11,811 bases of DNA from an uncultured Eubacteriales bacterium (GTDB lineage: Bacteria; Bacillota; Clostridia; Oscillospirales; Oscillospiraceae): assembly GCA_934567745.1 (NCBI GenBank), contig CAKTJM010000054.1, positions 1-11,811 of the forward strand. Direction: 5' to 3'. The notes under the pieces are model-generated. The model did not search any database. It was not told where the DNA came from and saw only the letters and a list, made by a program, of their open reading frames with translations. This document shows, piece after piece, positions 6,183 through 11,811 of this stretch; position 1 is the stretch's first letter; every line of letters starts with the position of its first letter. Position numbers and translations under genes: made by a program.

Positions 6183-6218
6183 AAAAGCGCCCGCCGGTAT
6201 TTTCACCGGCGGGCGCTT
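6183..6218 (-). terminator. Terminator of the S-layer-type gene
   Basis: Bases 6185-6198 (AAGCGCCCGCCGGT) pair perfectly with 6205-6218 around loop ATTTTC. Read on the minus strand the stem ends in TTTT (complement of 6183-6186), 14 bases beyond the stop codon of the gene ending at 6232. Confidence 0.9.
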
Positions 6219-6231
6219 CGCTTATGGAAGA

Positions 6232-9200
6232 TCACTTCATGCAGCGGTACAGGAAGGTCACGGCCTGCGCGCGGGTGCAGGTCACATCGGGAGAGAAGGT
6301 CGTGGCGGTCGAGCCGTTCGTGATGCCCTCCTTGACGGCCCACAGCACCGCGTCGGCGTAGTAAGCGTCGGCGGCGACATCCGTGAACGGATCGCTGCTG
6401 CCCGCCGCAGGGGACCCCTCCGCGCGCCACAGGAACGTGACGATCTGCGCTCTGGTGCAGTCCGCATCGGGAGAGAACGCATCGGCGCTGGTGCCGACGG
6501 TGACGCCGTTCTCGATCGCCCACAGGACGGCGCTGTGATAATAGCTGCCCGCGGGGACGTCGGTGAACGGCATGGTCGTGCTCTCGGGCGCGGGACTGCC
6601 CGCAGCACGCCACAGGAAGGTGACGATCTGCGCGCGGGTGCAGGGCTGGTCAGGGGCGAACAGATTGTTGCCAACGCCGGAGGTGATATTCTTTCCGACC
6701 GCCCATTTCACCGCTTCATAGTAAAAGCTGTCGTTGGGAACGTCGTAGAAGAAATTCAAGACAGCGTTGTCCTCCATGAAAGTTGCCTTGACCTCGACCC
6801 TGCTGCCCGGCATGGTAAAGGTGTACTTGCCGCTGCCCTTATCCGTGAGCTTGAGCTCGCTGCCGTCCTTATCCATGGCCGTGAGCGTTTCCAGCACATA
6901 GCCGCTGTCGGGCTTGACCGTGATCGTAACAGTGTCACCGCGCCCCGCAGAGCGCCGGTCGACCGTTACGCTGCCGTTTTGGGTCTGACCAGACACTGCC
7001 ACAGGATAGCTGGACGTGTGGCTGCCGCCGCCAAAGGACGGACGCTCCTGTGCCGTGACGGTGATGGTTCCGGTCTTTTCACCGCTGTAGTTGCCGGAAG
7101 CGGTGAAGGTGTAGGGGATGTTCAGGCTATCGCCCGCCTTCAGAGCGCGGAGCATTTCGGGGATCTCCGCTTCCGTCTTTCCGTCGGACAGCGTATAGCG
7201 AAGCGTACCCGTCACCTCTTCGCCGCCGACACCGGTGAACCTGGGCGCGGCGAAGCTGTCTTCACCCACATAGATGATCTGATTCTTATTGGTGGCATCA
7301 TCGAAAGCGGCGCAGGGGGTGATATCGGCCTTCAAACCGGTCAGTTCGGGCGGAGTAAGGGCGTATTTGTGGGCATCCGCACCCGTCAGCTTGAGGGTAC
7401 CCTTGACTGTAACGCTCTTATCGTTTCCCACGTCTCTGCTGTCGAATTCCGCCCTTGCTTCGGAGAAGTCGAGCGCTACGGTGTCGCCCTCCGCCACGCC
7501 GCTGAGTGTGCCGCCGGTGAGGGTGGCCGCCGCAGTGCCGTCATAGACCTTATCCTGCGCGGTGATGCCGGTGACGGTGACAGGGGTGGCAGGTTCGCTG
7601 TAGTAGCTCACACCGATATACTTGGTGTCGAAGCTGCTGAAGAAGCCATCAGACACCCGCGCCTCCTTGCCGTTATAGGTCACGGTCACCGTGCGTCCGA
7701 AGTAATGGCCGGACTGGGGGAGCAGCGTGAAACTCAAATAGTTGTTGTTATAGGTTAAAGATCTGAGGGTCACAGGGGCATTCGCACGGAACGCGCCGGG
7801 GTCGCTGATGTCGACGGCCCCGTTCTGATACGCCGGGCCGGTGACGGCGACTGCGGTGATCGGTGTCTGCGTCACATCCCCCACGGTGTACCAGAGGTTG
7901 TACACCTTCCGTTTTTCAGTATCTGTCTCACGCTGCATCATGGCGTAATTGCTGTCGGTGCCGTCCATCTGCTTGAAGAAGACGGTGAAGCCGTCGCCAA
8001 AGCGGTAGCCATCCGCATTTCTCAGCGTCAGGCTGTACCAATAGACCTTGCCCGCTTCAAAGGTGTCGGTATTTGTCAGCTTCTTGATGCCTTCCGTGCT
8101 GCCCACGCAGGGAACCTCGTGCCAGGAGTAGCTTCCATTGACACCGACCAGCATAGTCCTGCTCCCGGCAGGCGCATACACGCCGTCCGCATACTTTTCT
8201 CCCGGTTGCGGATCGTTCTGATGGATCGTCACGCTGTTGATATGGGTGTTGGGATCATCCGTACTGTAAGTATAGACCGGATCGTAGACCGCGCAGGTGC
8301 GGGTGACAGTGCAGGCCTTACCGCCATCGGAAGTTTGACATTCTGTCCCGCTTGTACCGTTGAAGTCGCCGGTGACGCTGTCCGCGAAGGAGGCATAGTC
8401 CTTGGCCTCCAGCTCGGCGATGACGCGGTAGTTGCGAGATTCACTGAATATGGTTTCCTCGTCTTTCAAGTCGCGGTAGCTTTCGCCGTCCTTGATCTGG
8501 AATCGCGCGGACTTCAGCGTGTAGGGAATGCGGCCCTCGTTGAGAATGCTGTAGAGCGTGAAATTGTCCGCATCCTTGCGGATGGTATTGCCGTCAATGG
8601 GCCAGGTGGCGCTCTTCACCTCGACCTTGTTGACGACTATGCTTCCGAAGGGGACGAATACTTCCACCTCATCCATGCTGCACTCTGCAACTTCGGCAGC
8701 GCTGCCGTTGACTGCGGCGGTAACGGTTTCATCAAAGACATAACCTGGGAGCGTGTTGAGGTGCAGGATCACGCCGTAGACGGCACCGCTCTCGGTGGAG
8801 TCGGAGTCATAGCAATAGTTCCAGCAGCTCTCCTCACTGTTCCATTTCTGCAGGGCGGCATCGTAGATCCGGCACCCTTCGCTGACCGCTGCATTCTGGA
8901 TGGCATCAGTCCAAGCCTGGATCGTTTCCGCCCGTTCTGTCGGCACACCAGAGATTGTGACCGTGCTGACCTGCGCCGGCCTATCCGCCGGATTTCCCAC
9001 CTTGAACCATGCGGAGACATAGACGGTATCGTCCCGATAGCGTTCCACCTCGGTGCTTGCCGCGCCGGGGACAGCTGCCGTTACCTGCTCGGCGAAAGAA
9101 TAGCCGTAATCCAGCTTCAGCCGGGCATGCAGCTGATACCAGCTGTTATTTACAAGGGTTTGCCCGCCTTCCTCATAGAGATAGCCGGCAGTAGCGGCGC

Positions 9201-9456
9201 AGCCCTCGGCGGCCACGCGGGTCCAGTAGAAGGTGTCCGCAAAGTTGCTGTCAAACAGGCTGTCGCTGTCGATGAAGTACGGTTTGTTGCTGTCCACCGT
9301 CGGGGCGGTCAAAGCGCCGCCGACCGCAGGGGGCGTGACGCTGAGGGTGACCTGGCTGACCTCCGTGGGCGGTTCGTAGGCCGCTTCCGCCGCTCCCGGC
9401 AGCAGGGTCAGGCACAGGCAGAGGACCAGCAGGGCGCCCGTGATCCGTTTTTTCAT
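6232..9456 (-). CDS. Secreted S-layer-anchored repeat protein with YDG and three SLH domains
   Basis: This 1074-residue surface protein should be exported by Sec and held to secondary cell wall polymer by its C-terminal SLH domains; its ligand or role is unknown. Residues 1-26 are a signal peptide (KKR, hydrophobic core, AEAA cleavage region). Residues about 33-620 hold five degenerate repeats, each starting with a strand like VxxVTLSxxxP and ending with GYxFxxxVTxxxNG and a final strand. A YDG-type domain follows (about 628-713, KVYDGTAAATLTGGTLSGV), then a linker domain (about 720-803), a divergent InlB/Flg-type bacterial repeat (about 816-894, VTITVKPDSGYVLETL), and three SLH domains (about 903-955, 963-1015, 1022-1074), each with a TRAQ motif. 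The ATG at 9456 follows a good AGGAAGG site. It is monocistronic and divergent from a tandem-HTH regulator. The SLH-coding end is clearly GC-richer than the rest. A structural S-layer protein or an adhesin are both possible. Confidence 0.88.
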   Translation of the reverse strand: MKKRITGALLVLCLCLTLLPGAAEAAYEPPTEVSQVTLSVTPPAVGGALTAPTVDSNKPYFIDSDSLFDSNFADTFYWTRVAAEGCAATAGYLYEEGGQTLVNNSWYQLHARLKLDYGYSFAEQVTAAVPGAASTEVERYRDDTVYVSAWFKVGNPADRPAQVSTVTISGVPTERAETIQAWTDAIQNAAVSEGCRIYDAALQKWNSEESCWNYCYDSDSTESGAVYGVILHLNTLPGYVFDETVTAAVNGSAAEVAECSMDEVEVFVPFGSIVVNKVEVKSATWPIDGNTIRKDADNFTLYSILNEGRIPYTLKSARFQIKDGESYRDLKDEETIFSESRNYRVIAELEAKDYASFADSVTGDFNGTSGTECQTSDGGKACTVTRTCAVYDPVYTYSTDDPNTHINSVTIHQNDPQPGEKYADGVYAPAGSRTMLVGVNGSYSWHEVPCVGSTEGIKKLTNTDTFEAGKVYWYSLTLRNADGYRFGDGFTVFFKQMDGTDSNYAMMQRETDTEKRKVYNLWYTVGDVTQTPITAVAVTGPAYQNGAVDISDPGAFRANAPVTLRSLTYNNNYLSFTLLPQSGHYFGRTVTVTYNGKEARVSDGFFSSFDTKYIGVSYYSEPATPVTVTGITAQDKVYDGTAAATLTGGTLSGVAEGDTVALDFSEARAEFDSRDVGNDKSVTVKGTLKLTGADAHKYALTPPELTGLKADITPCAAFDDATNKNQIIYVGEDSFAAPRFTGVGGEEVTGTLRYTLSDGKTEAEIPEMLRALKAGDSLNIPYTFTASGNYSGEKTGTITVTAQERPSFGGGSHTSSYPVAVSGQTQNGSVTVDRRSAGRGDTVTITVKPDSGYVLETLTAMDKDGSELKLTDKGSGKYTFTMPGSRVEVKATFMEDNAVLNFFYDVPNDSFYYEAVKWAVGKNITSGVGNNLFAPDQPCTRAQIVTFLWRAAGSPAPESTTMPFTDVPAGSYYHSAVLWAIENGVTVGTSADAFSPDADCTRAQIVTFLWRAEGSPAAGSSDPFTDVAADAYYADAVLWAVKEGITNGSTATTFSPDVTCTRAQAVTFLYRCMK

Positions 9457-9499
9457 AAGCTGTTTCCTTCCTTTCTGGAGATGAGAGTATGCACAGAGG

Positions 9500-9604
9500 C
9501 ATCCCAGCGTCCATTTTAGCAGAGACAGGAACCGCTTTCATCCCGTGTTTCTGCTTTGTCATGGACAGTGCGGAAATCTCTTCCCTTTTCGCAGAGCATC
9601 CCGT
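9500..9604. repeat. Repeated CATCCC(GT) motif in the divergent intergenic region
   Basis: CATCCC occurs three times in the same orientation: 9500-9505, 9539-9546 (CATCCCGT) and 9597-9604 (CATCCCGT). The second overlaps the -35 of the surface protein promoter, the first lies near that promoter's predicted start point, and the third touches the -10 of the regulator promoter. This placement fits binding sites for the adjacent HTH regulator, which is inference. A six- to eight-base motif can also recur by chance. Confidence 0.4.
9513..9541 (-). promoter_or_regulatory. Probable promoter of the surface protein gene
   Basis: On the minus strand, ATGAAA (9541-9536, four of six matches to TTGACA) and TAAAAT (9518-9513, five of six matches to TATAAT) are 17 bases apart. 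This leaves a 5' leader of about 50 bases with AGGAAGGAAA at 9465-9474 as ribosome binding site. Confidence 0.55.
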
Positions 9605-9609
9605 ATAAT
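9581..9609 (+). promoter_or_regulatory. Probable promoter of the tandem-HTH regulator
   Basis: A perfect TATAAT at 9604-9609 lies 45 bases before the regulator start. The best -35 at 17-base spacing is TTCCCT (9581-9586), only three of six matches, so the promoter may be weak or need an activator. The -10 sits downstream of an in-frame ATG at 9556, which argues against that earlier start. Confidence 0.6.
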
Positions 9610-9620
9610 GGACTCGATCC

Positions 9621-9631
9621 GATCCAGGATC
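9621..9631. promoter_or_regulatory. Small palindrome at the regulator transcription start
   Basis: GATCC-A-GGATC (9621-9631) is an 11-base inverted repeat, with one more GATCC directly before it (9616-9620). It falls just after the predicted start point of the regulator mRNA, where an autorepressor site could lie. It may also be a weak RNA hairpin or chance. Confidence 0.35.
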
Positions 9632-9654
9632 ATCTGCCCGGAGGGAGGACGCCC

Positions 9655-11397
9655 ATGCTCAAGGATCGACTCAACGAATATATGACGCAGCTGGACTGCT
9701 CCGGCAGAGAGCTGGCGGAGGCCAGCGGCCTGTCCCCGGCCACTGTCAGCCGCTACCGCAGCGGTGAGCGTAAACCGGAAAGCGAGGCAGAGCGGGCAAA
9801 GCTCATCAGCGGTATTGTTCAGCTTGCTGCCGCACGGGGTATACCCGCGCTGTCGGAGGAGAACGTGTCAGCCACCCTCCGCCCCTTTTTTTCCGAGGAG
9901 GGCGTTGACGCAGAGCATTTGCGTGACAACCTCAACAGCCTGTTCACGACCTTTTCCATCAGCAACTCCGAACTGGCACGCAGCACCAATTATGACGCCT
10001 CTTACCTCTCCCGAATCCGCAGCGGACAGCGCCATCTTGCGGATCCTGAGCGCTTTATTTCCGCGGTCGCCGATTTTGTGATCCGTCGCTTTGATTCCCC
10101 GACGGAACGCGCAATCCTTGCCGAACTGATCCATGCAAAAGAAGCAGAGGAGGACACAGAGGTCCTTTATGGCAGCTTGGTTCAATGGCTTGGCGGACAC
10201 AACGCAGAGCGAAACGACGATGTTGCAGCTTTTCTGAGGCATCTGGACGAGTTTGATCTGAACGAATATACGCAGGCCATTCGATTTGACGATATGAAAG
10301 TCCCCACCGTACCTTTTCAACTCCCACTGAGCAAAACCTATTATGGACTGGAGGAAATGAAAAGCGGGGAGCTGGACTTTCTCAAGGCAACGGCGCTGGG
10401 AAAGTCAGACGCGCCGGTCTTCCTGTGCAGCGATATGCCAATGGACGACATGGCGAAGGACCGGGACTTTACGAAAAAGTATATGTTCGGTCTTGCCGTG
10501 CTTCTGAAAAAAGGACTGCACCTGAATGTAGTACACAATCTGGACCGGCCCTTTCATGAGCTGATGCTGGGACTGGAGGGGTGGATCCCGCTGTATATGA
10601 CAGGGCAGATCACGCCATGCTATCTCAAGGGCGTGCAGAACAATGTCTATTGCCATTTCCTCAATGTTTCCGGCAGTGCGGCCCTCTCCGGCGAGTGCAT
10701 CGCCGGAGCGCATGAGCGGGGACGCTATGAGCTGACCAAGGGTGGGGAGGCTCTGCACTATTACCAAGAACGCGCCGATGCTATCCGGAAAAAGGCGCTC
10801 CCGCTGATGGACATTTACCGGGAGAAGCAGGCCACCGCGCTTCATGCGTTTCAGTTGGCCGATGCACAGAAACCCGGACCGCGCCGCCGGGTTCTATCCG
10901 CCCCACCGCTGGGGACGCTCCGCGAGGAGACGCTGCGCGCCATGCTCTCCGCACATGGGCTGACCGCCGCAGAGCAGCGGCGCATCCTGGACCACGCCGC
11001 CGCGCGGCGCTCCTATATGGAGCAGATCCTGGCGCACAGCCCCATGACAGACGCGTTCCCCGACCTGTCACCGGAGGAGTTCGCTCAGGATGCGCCCGCG
11101 CTCCCGCTCTCCACGCTGTTTTTCCCGCAGGATATCCGCTATTCCTACGAAGACTACTGCCGCCACCGGGAGCAGACGCACGAGTACGCCCGCACCCATC
11201 CCGGCTACGCCCTTCGCCCCTGCGACATGGACTTCCACAACATCTCGATCTCCGTCCACGAAGGCCGGTGGGCGATGATCTCAAAGAGCAACGCGCCCGC
11301 CATCCATTTCATCATCCGCTATTCCAAGCTGCGCAGCGCGATCGAGACCTTTATCGGAGAGCTGCACGCCGATCGGCCCGCTCGATCCGTGCGGTGA
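9655..11397 (+). CDS. Regulator with two tandem Cro/C1 HTH domains and an unassigned sensor-like region
   Basis: This 580-residue cytoplasmic protein is probably a DNA-binding regulator. Residues 1-58 and about 88-145 are two XRE/Cro-C1-type helix-turn-helix domains; their recognition helices, SPATVSRYRSGER (27-39) and DASYLSRIRSGQR (114-126), share an SRxRSGxR pattern, suggesting duplication. Residues about 218-395 form a compact region with APVFLCSDMPMDDMA (253-267), FGLAVLLKKGLHLNVVHNLDRPFHE (278-302) and GWIPLYMTGQITPCYL (309-324). I have a memory of similar regions in other gut Clostridia regulators, but no function. Residues about 520-567 (including ISVHEGRWAMISKSN) form a second conserved-looking block. 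The start at 9655 is preferred because GGAGGGAGGA lies just upstream and a TATAAT lies between it and the earlier ATG at 9556. GC content jumps at about residue 400. It is divergent from the surface protein gene, which it may control. Confidence 0.8.
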   Translation: MLKDRLNEYMTQLDCSGRELAEASGLSPATVSRYRSGERKPESEAERAKLISGIVQLAAARGIPALSEENVSATLRPFFSEEGVDAEHLRDNLNSLFTTFSISNSELARSTNYDASYLSRIRSGQRHLADPERFISAVADFVIRRFDSPTERAILAELIHAKEAEEDTEVLYGSLVQWLGGHNAERNDDVAAFLRHLDEFDLNEYTQAIRFDDMKVPTVPFQLPLSKTYYGLEEMKSGELDFLKATALGKSDAPVFLCSDMPMDDMAKDRDFTKKYMFGLAVLLKKGLHLNVVHNLDRPFHELMLGLEGWIPLYMTGQITPCYLKGVQNNVYCHFLNVSGSAALSGECIAGAHERGRYELTKGGEALHYYQERADAIRKKALPLMDIYREKQATALHAFQLADAQKPGPRRRVLSAPPLGTLREETLRAMLSAHGLTAAEQRRILDHAAARRSYMEQILAHSPMTDAFPDLSPEEFAQDAPALPLSTLFFPQDIRYSYEDYCRHREQTHEYARTHPGYALRPCDMDFHNISISVHEGRWAMISKSNAPAIHFIIRYSKLRSAIETFIGELHADRPARSVR

Positions 11398-11406
11398 TCG
11401 GGCTGT

Positions 11407-11453
11407 GGACGCCTCGTGAGGACCGTGCTCACGAGGCGTCCGCCTGTTTTTTT
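11407..11453 (+). terminator. Rho-independent terminator of the regulator gene
   Basis: GGACGCCTCGTGAG (11407-11420) and CTCACGAGGCGTCC (11428-11441) make a perfect 14-bp stem with a 7-base loop, followed by TTTTTTT (11447-11453). It begins 10 bases after the stop codon. Confidence 0.95.
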
Positions 11454-11494
11454 GCGCGATCCGCCTTCGATTTCGGGTCCGCTTCAGGTCTCGG

Positions 11495-11503
11495 TGCTAG
11501 ACT
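11495..11503 (+). promoter_or_regulatory. Possible extended -10 promoter of the lipoprotein gene
   Basis: TGC-TAGACT (11495-11503) fits an extended -10 element. No convincing -35 lies 16-18 bases upstream. It is the best candidate between the preceding terminator and the lipoprotein gene. Confidence 0.4.
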
Positions 11504-11514
11504 GGGACCATCGA

Positions 11515-11543
11515 AGGAGGGGACGGCCGAGCGGGCCGCTCCT
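11515..11543 (+). promoter_or_regulatory. Leader hairpin covering an upstream Shine-Dalgarno sequence
   Basis: CGGCC (11524-11528) pairs with GGCCG (11534-11538), and AGGAG (11515-11519) can pair with CTCCT (11539-11543), leaving a four-base bulge. The 5' arm contains a Shine-Dalgarno-like AAGGAGG with no start codon at the right distance. The 9-mer CGAAGGAGG recurs at 11558-11566 as the real ribosome site of the lipoprotein gene, so the leader holds two copies 46 bases apart. A regulatory role is speculative. Confidence 0.35.
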
Positions 11544-11548
11544 CTGCC

Positions 11549-11578
11549 ATGAGACGACGAAGGAGGTCTTTCCCATGA
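11549..11578 (+). CDS. Possible leader ORF of 9 codons
   Basis: ATG at 11549 opens a nine-codon reading frame encoding MRRRRSFP-like peptide with four consecutive arginines (AGA, CGA, CGA, AGG) followed by another AGG. Its TGA stop (11576-11578) overlaps the start codon of the lipoprotein gene (11575-11577). It has no Shine-Dalgarno at the right spacing: the closest upstream one is about 28 bases away and in a hairpin. The overlap and arginine run suggest a possible translational leader, but the purine-rich codons are simply the ribosome site of the next gene, so chance is likely. Confidence 0.2.
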   Translation: MRRRRRSFP

Positions 11579-11811
11579 AAGGCAAGAGAACGATCGCGCT
11601 CCTCTGCGCGGCAGCCATGGTCCTCCCTCTGGCCGCCTGCGGGACCGGAGAATGGTCCGGTCAGATCCTCACCGGCCAGGTGACGGAGATCGACGGCAGC
11701 ACCGTGACCCTCCAGCTCGGCGAGATGACCGAGGGCGGCGCGCCGGGGGACCAGAACGATCAAAACGGCCAGAACGATCAGAACGACCAAAACGCCCCGA
11801 CCGGCCGGGCC
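11575..11811 (+). CDS. Lipoprotein, N-terminal part (partial at window end)
   Basis: The first 79 codons are present and the frame is open at the window edge. The N terminus is a lipoprotein signal: MKGKR, a hydrophobic stretch, and the lipobox LAAC (19-22), with C22 the predicted lipidated residue, so the protein should be tethered to the outer face of the membrane. Next comes GQVTEIDGSTVTLQLGEM (34-51), a short beta-rich segment that I have seen in clostridial lipoproteins of unknown function. A DQN-rich low-complexity stretch (about 59-73) follows. The ribosome site AAGGAGG (11560-11566) is ideal and 8 bases from ATG. The rest of the gene is needed to say what it binds; no function is assigned. 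Confidence 0.82.
   Translation, partial: MKGKRTIALLCAAAMVLPLAACGTGEWSGQILTGQVTEIDGSTVTLQLGEMTEGGAPGDQNDQNGQNDQNDQNAPTGRA
11749..11793 (+). repeat. Five copies of a 9-bp unit encoding DQN
   Basis: The unit GAYCARAAC repeats five times in frame inside the lipoprotein gene, giving DQN-DQN-GQN-DQN-DQN; the third copy starts with GGC. Silent differences (CAG/CAA, GAC/GAT) show it is not freshly duplicated. Such repeats can change copy number by slippage and give a flexible spacer. Confidence 0.85.

Noticed and set aside
6535..7758. 407-codon + strand frame within the surface protein gene
   Set aside because: It overlaps the SLH and repeat-coding region on the opposite strand and has no domain or ribosome site.
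8119..9519. 466-codon + strand frame within the surface protein gene
   Set aside because: The opposite strand encodes a signal peptide, YDG and SLH domains. This frame is a mirror of it, without a convincing start region.
9556..9654. 33-codon N-terminal extension of the regulator
   Set aside because: The ATG at 9556 lies upstream of the TATAAT, lacks a good ribosome site, and the extension does not resemble part of an HTH domain.
1..11811. CRISPR array, insertion sequence or phage module
   Set aside because: No regularly spaced repeats, transposase, integrase, cas or phage structural gene could be found on either strand.

Overview
The window looks like chromosome from a high-GC Gram-positive Clostridia bacterium, most likely an Oscillospiraceae relative (the Flavonifractor / Lawsonibacter / Intestinimonas type). 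This is an inference from four things: strong AGGAGG-type ribosome binding sites, C-terminal SLH wall-anchoring repeats, a Gram-positive-style lipoprotein, and a rubrerythrin and a Phd/RelE-type toxin-antitoxin pair of the clostridial kind. Genus cannot be fixed by eye.

Left part (1-5722) is dense, GC-rich and all on the + strand. It holds the end of a rubrerythrin-like gene with a perfect terminator, a two-gene type II toxin-antitoxin module with its own promoter and terminator, then a promoter followed by polA, rimI, a second GNAT acetyltransferase and tsaD. These last four are separated by 4 bases or overlap, so they are probably one operon joining DNA repair synthesis, ribosomal protein acetylation and t6A tRNA modification. 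The usual t6A partners tsaB and tsaE are not in the window.

Middle part (5723-6231) is non-coding apart from a tRNA-Thr(CGT) gene with a near-consensus promoter and a terminator. Between tsaD and this tRNA lies a strong hairpin and a short row of three DnaA-box-like 9-mers, one of which matches the consensus exactly. A 14-bp perfect hairpin ends the minus-strand gene that follows.

Right part (6232-11397) is a divergent pair. On the minus strand is a 1074-residue secreted, S-layer-anchored protein with five degenerate beta-type repeats, a YDG domain, a further repeat domain and three SLH domains. On the plus strand is a 580-residue regulator with two tandem Cro/C1-type helix-turn-helix domains and a large sensor-like region I cannot assign. 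Their shared 198-bp intergenic region has a promoter candidate facing each way, and copies of CATCCC(GT) sit on both. I infer that the regulator controls the surface protein and itself. Base composition in this pair is patchy: the 5' and middle parts are clearly lower in GC than the neighbouring housekeeping genes, while both 3' ends are host-like.

The window ends in the first 79 codons of a lipoprotein with a DQN-rich segment, preceded by a leader with a duplicated Shine-Dalgarno sequence, a hairpin and a possible 9-codon upstream ORF. No CRISPR array, insertion sequence, transposase, integrase or phage gene was seen. The best candidate for something not yet described is the divergent regulator/surface-protein pair; nothing in the sequence proves a new system.
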